Notes: generated by a model not told the origin, from the sequence alone. A DNA stretch of 35,519 nucleotides from Candidatus Ruthenibacterium merdavium (GCA_019119935.1 DWWA01000053.1:1-35519), one strand, 5' to 3'. Numbered from the stretch's first letter, positions 5,219 through 13,935 are shown. A program made the numbers and translations.

Positions 5219-5884
5219 ATGAGAATTTTAGTGGCATGTGAAGAAAGCCAAGTTGTATGTAAAGCGTTTAGAGAAAAAGGACACGAAGCATACAGCGCCG
5301 ATATTCAAGAACCTTCTGGAGGACATCCCGAGTGGAATATTTTAGGCGATGTGCTACCAATTTTGAGCGGGCATTGCCAATTTAAAACAATGGACGGTCA
5401 AGCGCATAAAATTTCAGAAAAATGGGACATGATTATCGCGTTTGTGCCGTGTACAAAAACCTCAAATGCAGGAGCAAGGCACCTGTACAAAGGTGGAATT
5501 CTAAACATTCCTCGTTATTACGAGGGGCTTTGTGGCAAGGCTCTGTTTATGGCTGTGTGGATGGCTAACTGTGACAAAATTGTTATTGAAAACCCAACGC
5601 CAAGCAAAATTTTTGATTATCCAAGGCCGACGCAAATTATTCAGCCGTACATGTTTGGGCATCCTTTTACTAAAAAAACGCTACTTTGGGAAAAGGGTGT
5701 TCCACCGCTTGTCGCAACAAATATGGTTAAGCCGGAAAGAACATGGTGCCCGTCTGGAAGCTATTCAGGAAGACACAACGAAAAGCACAGAGGAATGTTT
5801 ACCACCAACAGGGCTAAAAACAGATCGAAAACATTTCCTGGTGTTGGAAACGCGATGGCCGAACAATGGGGGGTAACTTTATGA
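5219..5884 (+). CDS. C5-type DNA cytosine methyltransferase-like protein
   Basis: A 221-residue protein of the compact phage family related to C5-cytosine methyltransferases. Motif I-like MRILVACEESQVV opens the protein, with an acidic residue ending strand 2 (YSADIQE). DMIIAFVPCTKTSNAGARH contains the Pro-Cys pair (77-78) equivalent to the catalytic motif IV. IVIENPTPSKIF replaces the usual ENV, then QIIQPYMFGHPFTKKTLLW, and the end RSKTFPGVGNAMAEQWG corresponds to motifs IX-X. It lacks a clear target-recognition domain and is shorter than restriction-associated enzymes. It may modify phage DNA against host restriction; activity is unproven for this subfamily. No restriction partner is near. 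The start at 5219 follows GGAGAGG. Confidence 0.75.
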   Translation: MRILVACEESQVVCKAFREKGHEAYSADIQEPSGGHPEWNILGDVLPILSGHCQFKTMDGQAHKISEKWDMIIAFVPCTKTSNAGARHLYKGGILNIPRYYEGLCGKALFMAVWMANCDKIVIENPTPSKIFDYPRPTQIIQPYMFGHPFTKKTLLWEKGVPPLVATNMVKPERTWCPSGSYSGRHNEKHRGMFTTNRAKNRSKTFPGVGNAMAEQWGVTL

Positions 5885-6201
5885 AACTGATTATTGTTGA
5901 ACCGGGAACGGCGCCGCAGGTGTGCACAGTGACAGAGCCTTTGCGTGAGCTGCTCGGCGGCACTCCGTCCGTGATGCAATTTCCTTTTGACCGCGCGGCC
6001 GTGATTTATGACAACTCGGCGGAAATTCGCGGAAAGCTTCCGAACCGGCGCTATCGAAACCAATGGTTGCATGGCACGGTGCTGATCGTGGGAATGAAAG
6101 ACGGTTTTCCCTGCGACCTTTCTCCGGAACAGGAAGTGCTGTATGCACAGCGCTGGAATAAAACTGAGGTTCCTTATGAAAAACTGAGGTGGCCGACATG
6201 A
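5881..6201 (+). CDS. DUF3846-like protein
   Basis: A 106-residue protein starting MKLIIVEPGTAPQVCTV. It resembles DUF3846 proteins found in phages and mobile elements: an N-terminal strand, a short helix (TEPLRELLGG), a predicted strand with AAVIYDNSAE, then PNRRYRNQWLHGTVLIVGMKDGF. The family is sometimes compared with antirestriction proteins, but the role is unknown. ATGA overlap with the methyltransferase upstream and with the gene downstream puts it in one translated unit. Confidence 0.6.
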   Translation: MKLIIVEPGTAPQVCTVTEPLRELLGGTPSVMQFPFDRAAVIYDNSAEIRGKLPNRRYRNQWLHGTVLIVGMKDGFPCDLSPEQEVLYAQRWNKTEVPYEKLRWPT

Positions 6202-8573
6202 TCTACATCTGTAAATGCGGCAAGAACTTTTCCAAATCAGGCAACGCTGCGACAACCGGCTTTCGCGACACGGACACTTGCCGCGGCTGCCCGCATCTTC
6301 TCCCTTATGGAAAACACTATTTCGATGATGTTCAGCGGGCCTTTGTGTTAGACATCAAGGGCTATGAGTGCCGCGCCAGCCAATTTCTACGGTATCAGAC
6401 AGAACTGAGTGTGGCTCTTGATGACAAAACTACTATTCGCATTGAAAGCCTGGACTTCGATTTTTTAGAGCGCGTCAGTAATTGGGTGAAAGAGCACTAT
6501 CCCGACGGGGAGCTTTCCGGAAGCTTTTCGAGAGAGAACATTCGCAGTGCAGAGTATACGAGCGATGGCAGATATCGCTATTCCCTTTCCTGCTCTCAAA
6601 ACAAAAAAGGAATTGCCGCCAAGCGCGCGCTTTGGGCTGAGTTTTTCGATGAAGCCTACCGCCGCACAGATATGAGTGCTGAAGAAGAAAAAGAGAAAGT
6701 CTTAAAAGATATTCAGCTGGGAATTGAACGCGCAAAGGAGGCTGCTTTGATGCACTACAAAGACAAAAATACCGGGTGGGTGTACCGCGTAAGCCCCCAG
6801 CCCGGAGAACGCGACCTTTATTTTATCGAATATCTTGACCCGGCCAGCAGCGTGATTTTCAAGCGTTTGCCGGATTATCCGGGAAGCCGTTTTCGTGAAA
6901 GCGCCGAGGAAGTGCTGACGGCACGAGCACGAAGAAACGGATGGACGGAAACCGAGCCGCCGGTGATTGAACCTGCGGGCAGCGATCTGTCGGACGTTGA
7001 GGAAGAAAAAGCAACCGAACGACACGGCACTATAACACCCGAAGGTGAATTTTTTGCAGACGGCGCGCCGTGCCGCAAGTCAGTTCTTTTTCGCGCACAG
7101 GTTGACGCCGGGCGAGCTCAAGCCATTCACGTGTGCAATGAACAGCCGAGAAACATCAAAATCTGGCTCAATGAACTTGAAAAGCCCGAAACGTGGGTAA
7201 TGAACAAAGAAGGTACAGTTTGCGGAGAGTTCATTGACGTATGCCCCTACTGCCACGCAAATTTAAAAGAGGGGCGCGGTGATGTTTTGTTCGTTCCCCG
7301 CAGACCTTTAGAAAAGGAGGATAACACATGTCCGAGGCAATCTGCCCCGACTGGGGATGCTGCTGCGACCACGACAGAGAGTGCTGTGGCCTTGCCTGCC
7401 GGTACGGAGGAAACTCCGACCATCTCGGAGAGCGCGGCGGATGCAAGCACCTTGACGGGCCTGAACGAAAAGGAAATACCGGAAATGACTGCTGCCACTG
7501 CTGCGGACGCAGAACCTGCGGCCGACCCAGCACCCTTGGCTTCGGACAGTATGACGGAGGCAACTGCTGCCGGCGACTGCGTAGCAACGGAGAATGTCGA
7601 CGGCGTCACAGCTGTTTCATTGCCGGATGGTAATGACATTGATGTCCCTGCTGGGTTTGATTATTCCGGGATGGACGAGCAGAAGGCTCTCAAACTGCAA
7701 AATCTGGCTCGGCGTGCAGTTCTGGTAAAACGTCGGTATGCACTTGATATGATGGAAATCGTGGCGCAGGCGCATCAGGAGCTTGTCGCACAGTCCGACA
7801 ACGAAGTTGTCCACCTAGTGGACAACTCAAAACATGGAAACCGCGGCGAGGAATCTTTTCGCCGCTGGTGTGCAAGCATTGGAATTGGAAAAACTACCGC
7901 GTATAAACTGCTTCAAGTAAAGGTTCTCATGGATAACAGCACCGAGGAGGAACAGGAAGTTTTGTCCGAGTCTCCTGCCAATCTGCTTTATATTACTGCT
8001 AATCCCAACGCCCCCGACGAACTGGTACAAGCTGTGAAAGATCGCGAAATTACCACTTTAAAGCAATTCAAAGAAATGGAAGCCCAGCTGAAGGAAGCGC
8101 AGGAGCGTGCAGAGCGAGCCGAGCGGGAGGCACAGGAAGCGAAGGAAAAAGCCCACCGCTTGGAAACCCGTCCTGTAATGAGTGAGCTATACGACGCCAA
8201 CCAGCGTATTAAAGAGCTGGAAAACCGCCCCATCGAAGTGGCAACGCAAGCCCCGACCGAGGAGCAAATCAACGAGGCGGCCAAGCCTGTCATTCAAGAG
8301 ATGACTGCCATGTACAAGGTTCAACAGGAACAGCAGCGCGAACAAATCAGAGAGCTAAAAGCGATTGTCGCCGCTTCCCGCAATGCCATTCCGAACGCTT
8401 GCCGCGCGATTGCCGAAAGCTGTGCTGCAGCATTTGCGAGTGGCTTTGAAGAATTTCAAGCGATGGCACAGGATTTAAGCGACGATGAATACATGAACGC
8501 CGTCGAACCAATTTTCGAAGCTTGCCGAGAAATCCTTGACAGTTTGGAGGGTGCAGACTATGTCGAAGGATGA
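6198..8573 (+). CDS. Large early protein: zinc-ribbon N-terminus fused to DUF3102-like C-terminus
   Basis: A 791-residue protein starting at ATG 6198 (TGAGGTGG upstream). The N-terminal part (about 1-375) has Cys clusters (CKCGK near residue 5, CRGCPH near 33, VCPYCHANL near 350) and basic or acidic patches. An Ala/Thr/Pro/Glu-rich linker covers about 375-485. The C-terminal part (about 485-791) begins KALKLQNLARRAVLVKRRY and continues EESFRRWCASIGIGKTTAYKLL, a DUF3102-like DNA-binding signature, then a long coiled coil (AQERAERAEREAQEAKEKA). Related phages seem to carry these as separate genes. An out-of-frame ribosome site plus ATG at 7317-7330 marks the probable old boundary, so this may be a natural fusion or reflect a frameshift. 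Function unknown; early position suggests a DNA-binding accessory. Confidence 0.6.
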   Translation: MIYICKCGKNFSKSGNAATTGFRDTDTCRGCPHLLPYGKHYFDDVQRAFVLDIKGYECRASQFLRYQTELSVALDDKTTIRIESLDFDFLERVSNWVKEHYPDGELSGSFSRENIRSAEYTSDGRYRYSLSCSQNKKGIAAKRALWAEFFDEAYRRTDMSAEEEKEKVLKDIQLGIERAKEAALMHYKDKNTGWVYRVSPQPGERDLYFIEYLDPASSVIFKRLPDYPGSRFRESAEEVLTARARRNGWTETEPPVIEPAGSDLSDVEEEKATERHGTITPEGEFFADGAPCRKSVLFRAQVDAGRAQAIHVCNEQPRNIKIWLNELEKPETWVMNKEGTVCGEFIDVCPYCHANLKEGRGDVLFVPRRPLEKEDNTCPRQSAPTGDAAATTTESAVALPAGTEETPTISESAADASTLTGLNEKEIPEMTAATAADAEPAADPAPLASDSMTEATAAGDCVATENVDGVTAVSLPDGNDIDVPAGFDYSGMDEQKALKLQNLARRAVLVKRRYALDMMEIVAQAHQELVAQSDNEVVHLVDNSKHGNRGEESFRRWCASIGIGKTTAYKLLQVKVLMDNSTEEEQEVLSESPANLLYITANPNAPDELVQAVKDREITTLKQFKEMEAQLKEAQERAERAEREAQEAKEKAHRLETRPVMSELYDANQRIKELENRPIEVATQAPTEEQINEAAKPVIQEMTAMYKVQQEQQREQIRELKAIVAASRNAIPNACRAIAESCAAAFASGFEEFQAMAQDLSDDEYMNAVEPIFEACREILDSLEGADYVEG

Positions 8574-8796
8574 AAACGACCTGCAAAAGCGCTACTTGAT
8601 GCGCAAAATCAAGCGCTTGCGGCCTTTCTTTGACGGCCGTCTTTGTTACCACACGCACTGTCAATGGAAAATCGGCGGCCGCAATGCGTGCTGCCTGCCG
8701 CGGTGCTTGCGCGGTTTAAAGTATAAAGGGAGGAGTGAAAAAGATGTGCAACTTCTGCAATGTTCCGATTTACCACAAAACAAAGCAATTTACTAG
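8560..8796 (+). CDS. Small Cys/His-containing hypothetical protein
   Basis: A 78-residue basic protein, MSKDENDLQKRYLMRKIKRL at the start, with CYHTHCQ and CCLPRC clusters that could bind zinc. TTTGGAGGG lies 8 bases before the ATG, which overlaps the end of the gene upstream by 14 bases. Its 3' end overlaps the next gene by about 50 bases, more than is usual, so the C-terminus could be degenerate. No family recognised. Confidence 0.4.
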   Translation: MSKDENDLQKRYLMRKIKRLRPFFDGRLCYHTHCQWKIGGRNACCLPRCLRGLKYKGRSEKDVQLLQCSDLPQNKAIY

Positions 8797-8968
8797 ACCC
8801 CTGCTGGCTCCTGCCACGCGAGAGCAAGAACTGCGCGATGCACTGCTTGATTTGACAGGAGAGGTTTATTTGAAACTTCCGCACCGTTTTTGTCCGATGT
8901 GTGGAGAGGAATTGAAGGAGGATGACTTGAGTGACGGAACTGGAAAGACGCGCACTGTTAGGAGATAA
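8744..8968 (+). CDS. Small double-CxxC protein
   Basis: A 74-residue protein beginning MCNFCNVPIYH. It has one CxxC at the N-terminus and a second in RFCPMCGEEL, which could form a single zinc ribbon; the middle is an acidic helix (TREQELRDALLDLTGEVYLKLP). AAAGGGAGGA lies 9 bases before the ATG; a GTG at 8735 is in frame but too close to that site. Function unknown; small zinc-ribbon proteins of this kind are common in early phage regions. Confidence 0.55.
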   Translation: MCNFCNVPIYHKTKQFTRPLLAPATREQELRDALLDLTGEVYLKLPHRFCPMCGEELKEDDLSDGTGKTRTVRR

Positions 8969-9278
8969 ACAGGCGCAAGCAAAATGTACAGATAAAGGAA
9001 TTGTGCTGCCGTGTCCTTTTTGTGGTAACGAACCAATCATTGAGGACAACAGAGTATTTTGTGGAGTTTGTGGCCTTGCTTACGAAGAACTTGACTCTGG
9101 GTTGAGTTTACGCGCATGGAACACTCGTCAAGCTCCGCCGATTGGAAGTTGTTCGGAGTGTGCGCACCGATATAAAGGTCACTGTACATCCGGCCCATGC
9201 GCTACCGAAGAAACTGATGCAGATTTCTACTGCGGGAATTTCAAAGAAAAGGAGAACGAAGATAATGCGTTGCTGTGA
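8931..9278 (+). CDS. Lar-like zinc-ribbon protein
   Basis: A 115-residue protein with GTG start (AAGGAGG 9 bases upstream). ELERRALLGDKQAQAKCTDKG is followed by IVLPCPFCGNEPIIEDNRVFCGVCGLAYEE and LRAWNTR, the pattern of Lar-family zinc ribbons: CPFCG, a second CxxC, and AWNxR. Lar of Rac prophage alleviates type I restriction, but most family members are untested. The C-terminal third carries a second Cys set (CSECAHRYKGHCTSGPC), a separate small zinc site. It overlaps both neighbours slightly, consistent with a compact early operon. Confidence 0.65.
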   Translation: MTELERRALLGDKQAQAKCTDKGIVLPCPFCGNEPIIEDNRVFCGVCGLAYEELDSGLSLRAWNTRQAPPIGSCSECAHRYKGHCTSGPCATEETDADFYCGNFKEKENEDNALL

Positions 9279-9681
9279 CTGCGAATTTAGAAGTTTGTGC
9301 GATGAAACCGAAACCGTTTTGACTGCTTTTGTGTCGTGCGACAAGCGCAATATGTTGCTTGCGGCGAACACTGTTGTTAGTAATAACGGGCGAACATTCG
9401 CCTGCGGCGACCTCTCCATCCTCACCCGCGCCATCAAGCACTTTGGCCGCGAAGCGCAGGAGCGCATGATGTTTGAGGAGATGTCGGAGCTTCAGAAAGC
9501 CATTTGCAAGCTGTCCCGCGGCAAAGGCAGCATCGATGATATTGCCCAGGAGATTGCCGACGTCGAGATCATGCTGGAGCAGATGAAAATTCTCTATCAA
9601 TGCGAAGAAAGCGCCGCTCTTTGGAAGCATGAAAAACTGGAGCGGCTGAGAAGCTTATTGAATAAAGGGAGGGATGAATAA
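9265..9681 (+). CDS. MazG-like nucleotide pyrophosphohydrolase
   Basis: A 138-residue protein. Residues 1-55 contain a small Cys region (MRCCDCEFRSLCDE). Residues about 65-138 form an all-alpha NTP pyrophosphatase domain: MFEEMSELQKAICKL gives the EExxE metal-binding helix, and DDIAQEIADVEIMLEQM the second acidic ExxD helix. MazG-like enzymes hydrolyse nucleoside triphosphates, and phage copies are thought to adjust nucleotide or alarmone pools. The start at 9265 follows AAGGAG. It closes the GC-richer early block; codon use changes at the next gene. Confidence 0.75.
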   Translation: MRCCDCEFRSLCDETETVLTAFVSCDKRNMLLAANTVVSNNGRTFACGDLSILTRAIKHFGREAQERMMFEEMSELQKAICKLSRGKGSIDDIAQEIADVEIMLEQMKILYQCEESAALWKHEKLERLRSLLNKGRDE

Positions 9682-9761
9682 ATGGAAGTAGGCTATCATG
9701 GGCAAAGGGGGCAATGAAGCTGCAAAAGAACAGTTAATCAAAAGAACGGAAGGAGATTTTT

Positions 9762-11714
9762 ATGCGAAATATACGATTGATCTCTTTGGAACTAGAACAA
9801 TTCCGAGGCATCAAACAGTTTAAGCTGAATCCTAATTCGGATGGAGCGACTGTAACCGGGGCCAACGGTTCAGGAAAAAGCACTTTGATGGCAGCGTTTC
9901 TTTGGCTTCTGATTGGAAAAGATTCTCAAGGGCGTGAAAATTACAATATTTTCCCGTTAGATTATAACGGCCAAAGAATCAGCGGATGTCATCCTACTGT
10001 AACTGCAGTACTAGATATTGGAGACGAACAAACTGTAACATTAAAACGCTGCATTTCAGAAGTGTGGAGCAAACGAAAAGGAACCTGTGAATCTGAATAT
10101 AAAGGCGATGCTACCAAGTTCACTGTAAATGAAGTACCCGTTAGTGCTACGGAGTATGCAAGCCGAGTGACTGAACTTTTTCCTGCTGCACTTCTTCCTC
10201 TACTGCTTAATGTCGCGTGGTTCAGCGAACAGACGAAAGATTATAAAGAACGGCGTCGTCTACTTATGGAACAGTTCGGCGATTTGTCACAAGAAGATGT
10301 ATTTTCAGCCTATCCTAAATTTTCAAAACTGAAAACAATGCTTGGTAATCATTCCATAGATGAATACGCCAGAATCTGTACTGAACGACGCAAACGCTAC
10401 AAAGACGCTCTTGCAGTGCTGCCGGCACGAATTGATGAAAACCGTAAGCAGCTGCACAACCTTCCAAGTGCTGACAGCATTCATAGTGAGCGAAGTGCTT
10501 TGAATGTAGAAATCGCCAAACTTCGCTACGACATCGACCATATCACTGAAACGAACGCCAGAAAAGTTCTTGAAAAAGAACGTGAAGACATTGAGCGTGA
10601 TCTTGCAGTTCTCTCCTCAAAGCGACGCACTTTCGAAGTAGAGGCAAATGCTGAGTGGGTACAACAGCACACCAAGCATTTGCAGGAGGCAGCAGCCGTC
10701 AAGCAACACGCTCAGGAGTGTTTGTCCGAATATCAAATGCATCTGCATGAAATCACACTCAAATACAATGCCTCCATACACCAGCGTGACACACTTCGAG
10801 AAGAGTGGTCGAAAAAAAACACAGAACAAGCGGTAATTACTAATATATGCCCCACATGTGGACAAGCACTGCCCGAAGAAGTCGTAGAACAATCCTTTGA
10901 AAATTTCAACTTAGCAAAATCTGCTGCCTTAGAAGAAATTGCCGCACGGGGACGTCTCGCTTCAGAAGACGTTGCGCGATATTCAGAGGAAATGGAATGT
11001 TTACGCCAGCACATCGAAACCTCGGCAGCGGCACTACAAGAAGCTGATGAAATGTATCAAGTGATCCAAGCCGAACTTCCTCCCGCCATAAAATATGATA
11101 TCGTGGAACAGCTTGATGCAGAAGAGAGCGAATTACGAAATAAGCTTCAAAAAGTAATTGATGCTCTTACTGATTGCTCACAGGCTGCTGAAAAACAAGT
11201 ATGCGATTTAAAAAAACAATTGAACGCGCATTTGGAGCAGGCAGACCACTTAACTCGACAGTTGGCAGAAATCGACCACAACCAACTTCTTCAGAAGCGT
11301 GTTGCAGATCTCGAAAAAGAGCAACGGGAAACACTCACGGCTCTAGAAGAATCTGAGTACGGCTTGTCAATGTGTCAAGAGTTCACTCTTGCTTCTGTAA
11401 ATATGCTGACCGAGCATATTAACACTCATTTTACAGGTGTGCGTTTTAAACTCTTTGAGCCACAGAAAAACGGCGGTATACGTGAAATCTGTGAGGCTAG
11501 TGTGGACGGAGTTCCTTATGGAACACTGAATACTGCCGCAAAGATGCAAGCAAATATGGAAATTGTACAAGCCTTTAGTAGATTGGCCGGAATTTCGATG
11601 CCTTTGTTTTTAGACAATCGGGAGAGCGTCACGAATCTCGTTCTTCCTGACGAAATGCAAATTATCAATTTGGTTGTTGAACCCGGATTGCCTCTGGGAG
11701 TGAAAGGAGAATAA
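9762..11714 (+). CDS. Rad50/SbcC-like ATPase with zinc hook
   Basis: A 650-residue SMC-family ATPase. It opens with IRLISLELEQFRGIKQF and the Walker A GANGSGKST (33-41). Coiled coil from about 215 to 540 is interrupted near residue 363 by CPTCGQAL, a CxxC zinc hook. The C-terminal lobe has FRLFEPQKNGGI-like strand (seen as RFKLFEPQKNGGI), then ASVDGVPYGTLNTAAKMQANMEIVQAFS and a degenerate Walker B, MPLFLDNRESV. These features fit phage relatives of Rad50 that work with a nuclease and an annealing protein. The nuclease may be the MBL-fold protein two genes down. AAGGAGA precedes the start. Base composition is more AT-rich than the flanking genes, suggesting the module was acquired as a unit. 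Confidence 0.85.
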   Translation: MRNIRLISLELEQFRGIKQFKLNPNSDGATVTGANGSGKSTLMAAFLWLLIGKDSQGRENYNIFPLDYNGQRISGCHPTVTAVLDIGDEQTVTLKRCISEVWSKRKGTCESEYKGDATKFTVNEVPVSATEYASRVTELFPAALLPLLLNVAWFSEQTKDYKERRRLLMEQFGDLSQEDVFSAYPKFSKLKTMLGNHSIDEYARICTERRKRYKDALAVLPARIDENRKQLHNLPSADSIHSERSALNVEIAKLRYDIDHITETNARKVLEKEREDIERDLAVLSSKRRTFEVEANAEWVQQHTKHLQEAAAVKQHAQECLSEYQMHLHEITLKYNASIHQRDTLREEWSKKNTEQAVITNICPTCGQALPEEVVEQSFENFNLAKSAALEEIAARGRLASEDVARYSEEMECLRQHIETSAAALQEADEMYQVIQAELPPAIKYDIVEQLDAEESELRNKLQKVIDALTDCSQAAEKQVCDLKKQLNAHLEQADHLTRQLAEIDHNQLLQKRVADLEKEQRETLTALEESEYGLSMCQEFTLASVNMLTEHINTHFTGVRFKLFEPQKNGGIREICEASVDGVPYGTLNTAAKMQANMEIVQAFSRLAGISMPLFLDNRESVTNLVLPDEMQIINLVVEPGLPLGVKGE

Positions 11715-11718
11715 AGAT

Positions 11719-12810
11719 ATGGCAGAGAATCAAATGACAAAAGCCCCTGACTTTCGCAGCATTGTACAGAAGACAGCAGATGCATATATTCCACTCGTGG
11801 AAAAGCAGCTGTCTGGAAACGGAACCAAACCCGACACATATCAGTGCCAATGCATGTCGAATGCTCTGGTGGTAATGAACGATGTCGCTATTGAGGCTGG
11901 TGTAAAAAGTCTAGAAGTATTTCCTAAAACTGAGATAATGGAAATTCTTCAGCAGGTGGCTACCCTTAGATTAAACGCTTTTTCACAGCCTAGAGAGTGT
12001 TACTTTCAAACCCGCAAGAAAAAATTATCAGATGGCTCGTGGGGACAATCCATTGAAATGGGGATAGAGGGAGATGGAAACGATGCCATCTTAAGAAACT
12101 TTGGCCATGGAGTTGCTGAAGTATACCCGTATTGGGCCGTCCGAGAGGATGACGAATTTTCTTATCCATCCTATTATGGTGTAGATGTCAAACCTCCATG
12201 CTGGACACCAGGAGGAAAAGGTAAATTTGCCCGTGTCGTATATCCCATTCGATTTAAGGATGGGACTGTGCGCTATTTTATCTCCGAGCGGTCAGATGTT
12301 CGTGCTAACTTAGTGGCGCATATCAACAATAATATGATGAACGAAACATTTGGCTTTGCAGAAAACCGCTATAAAGCTACACTGGAACAAAAACATCAAA
12401 TTGATGCACGTAAATCCGAACTGAAAGCACTCATGGACGGAAAAGACATTGATGATATTTTGGATATCCCAGAACTTCAACCTTACATTTCACCTGCGTG
12501 GCGCGAAGGCAGCCGGGAACGGATGATTCTTCGCAAAATGAGAAACAATGCCGTAAAACCAATTCCAAAGGACTTTGCTAACGGCCTAGCTCTTTCTATG
12601 TATAACAACAGTATGCAAGCTGAAGAAACCGGTGCCAATCCGATTGATGCAGAGTTCCGGGAAGTGCCTGAGATGGTGGCATTACCCTCCACATCAACTT
12701 CACAGCACGGAACTTCCGGCACAAAACCGATTCCCGAAGAAGCCGTTACAAACGCACAGACTGTGCAACATGCGGAAACTCCAGAAAAGTCCGCAGCTGT
12801 GCCATTTTAA
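11719..12810 (+). CDS. RecT-like single-strand annealing protein (candidate)
   Basis: A 363-residue protein. The middle (about 60-270) contains NAFSQPRECYFQTRKKKL, EMGIEGDGNDAILR, then YYGVDVKPPCWTPGGKGKFARVVYPI, and the end of the core has ERMILRKMRNNAVKPIPKDF, resembling the KxxMxxKxAxRr segment of RecT-family proteins. The last 80 residues are low-complexity Ser/Thr/Pro. Position directly after a Rad50-like ATPase and before an MBL-fold enzyme matches phage recombination modules. It would coat and anneal single-stranded DNA during replication or recombination. The assignment rests on context as much as on sequence; another DNA-binding role is possible. Confidence 0.6.
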   Translation: MAENQMTKAPDFRSIVQKTADAYIPLVEKQLSGNGTKPDTYQCQCMSNALVVMNDVAIEAGVKSLEVFPKTEIMEILQQVATLRLNAFSQPRECYFQTRKKKLSDGSWGQSIEMGIEGDGNDAILRNFGHGVAEVYPYWAVREDDEFSYPSYYGVDVKPPCWTPGGKGKFARVVYPIRFKDGTVRYFISERSDVRANLVAHINNNMMNETFGFAENRYKATLEQKHQIDARKSELKALMDGKDIDDILDIPELQPYISPAWREGSRERMILRKMRNNAVKPIPKDFANGLALSMYNNSMQAEETGANPIDAEFREVPEMVALPSTSTSQHGTSGTKPIPEEAVTNAQTVQHAETPEKSAAVPF

Positions 12811-12822
12811 AGGAGTGATGTT

Positions 12823-13539
12823 ATGCAAATCAAAACTTTGGCCAGCGGAAGCAAGGGCAATGCCTATCTAGTATATGACGGCACCACCATGCTATTGTTA
12901 GAGTGCGGAATATCTATCCGAGAAATCATGAAACGCAGTAACTACTCCCTATCTAGGGTAGACGCTTGCTTAGTAACGCATGAGCATGGCGATCACGCCA
13001 AAGCGGCTCAAGACATTCTATTTCGCGGTATTCCGTTGTACTGCAGCGCAGGAACTGCCGCTAGTCTGAATATTACCAACTGCCCGGGATGTCGTGCCGA
13101 GCTGCGGCATCTTCAAGAAACAAAAGTTGGCACAATGTTGATACAGCCACTATCGGTATATCATGACGCCGAGGAACCTTTAGGATGGATGATTGAATCA
13201 AAAAAAGACGGAACAAGGCTCGTGTTTTTAACAGACACCAGTCATGTGGACTATATCTTTCCACCTGTTGACCACATCATGATTGAATGCAATCACATGG
13301 GTGCAAGCAGCATGTCTGACTGCAATGCCTATCTCGCCCGCCGTGTATTAGATAACCATTTGAGCATGGATGCTTGTATACAATTTCTACGAGCACAAGA
13401 AATGAGCCAAGTGAAAGATATTCGACTTCTTCATATCAGCCATCGTCATGGAGATCCTTCCGTGATGCGTCATGCTGCTGCGGCAGCAACAGGAAAATTC
13501 ATCATCATTGCAGAGGAGGAACCTACATGCAGAATTTAA
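12823..13539 (+). CDS. MBL-fold metallo-hydrolase (YycJ/WalJ-like, candidate nuclease)
   Basis: A 238-residue metallo-beta-lactamase-fold protein. IKTLASGSKGNAYLVYDG is the typical opening of the YycJ group; VTHEHGDHAKA (52-58 core) is the HxHxDH zinc motif; FLTDTSHVD and MIECNHM supply further ligands; LLHISHRHGDP is the late His motif. YycJ relatives are 5'-3' exonucleases acting in mismatch repair. In this operon it is likely to resect double-stranded ends for the annealing protein, replacing the YqaJ/lambda-type exonuclease of other phages; this is inference. AAGGAGTG precedes the start. Confidence 0.8.
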   Translation: MQIKTLASGSKGNAYLVYDGTTMLLLECGISIREIMKRSNYSLSRVDACLVTHEHGDHAKAAQDILFRGIPLYCSAGTAASLNITNCPGCRAELRHLQETKVGTMLIQPLSVYHDAEEPLGWMIESKKDGTRLVFLTDTSHVDYIFPPVDHIMIECNHMGASSMSDCNAYLARRVLDNHLSMDACIQFLRAQEMSQVKDIRLLHISHRHGDPSVMRHAAAAATGKFIIIAEEEPTCRI

Positions 13540-13919
13540 AAAACGAACAAACCTTGTGCAATACCGCACTCAACAAACTGGAAGCCTTATGCCGGGAAAA
13601 TCAGCTCACCTATTTATTTCAAAGTGACGCTTACCCCATTTCCTTAACGCTCCGGCCGGACACCTCTCTTGACGGTCAAATGAGCCTTTTGGAAGAGGAC
13701 CGCCGCCCGCCGCACAAAAACACCTACATTCGGTACACCTTTAAAGGCGAAAAAGACCCGGATGTCCGATTTGAGGGCAGCATGGATTTGAGCAGCAAAA
13801 CGCTCGCTACCGCAAAAACACTGGCGTGTAATTTGCACTACGCCTTTTTGCAGTTCTACTGGGCCAGCGTCAAGCACGGATTTGCACCGCCGACCAACAT
13901 GCCGCGGCTGTCCGATTGA
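13527..13919 (+). CDS. Hypothetical early phage protein
   Basis: A 130-residue protein starting MQNLKNEQTLCNTALNK, with GAGGAGG upstream and a 13-base overlap with the MBL gene. It has an N-terminal helix, a strand-rich middle (YPISLTLRPD, KNTYIRYTFKGEKDPDVRFEGSMDL) and a C-terminal helix (TLACNLHYAFLQFYWASVKHG). No motif or family recognised. Position between recombination and replication initiation genes suggests a replication or DNA-binding accessory. Confidence 0.6.
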   Translation: MQNLKNEQTLCNTALNKLEALCRENQLTYLFQSDAYPISLTLRPDTSLDGQMSLLEEDRRPPHKNTYIRYTFKGEKDPDVRFEGSMDLSSKTLATAKTLACNLHYAFLQFYWASVKHGFAPPTNMPRLSD

Positions 13920-13935
13920 GAAAAGGAGGCGCGCT

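Noticed and set aside
7328-7633. A Cys-rich 101-residue plus-strand frame with a strong ribosome site
   Set aside because: It overlaps the large early gene over its whole length, and its many cysteines come from reading Ala/Thr-rich linker codons out of frame. The start signal is kept as a finding, the protein is not called.
9698-9823. A 41-residue frame overlapping the start of the Rad50-like gene
   Set aside because: It has no ribosome site and mostly overlaps the better-supported ATPase start.
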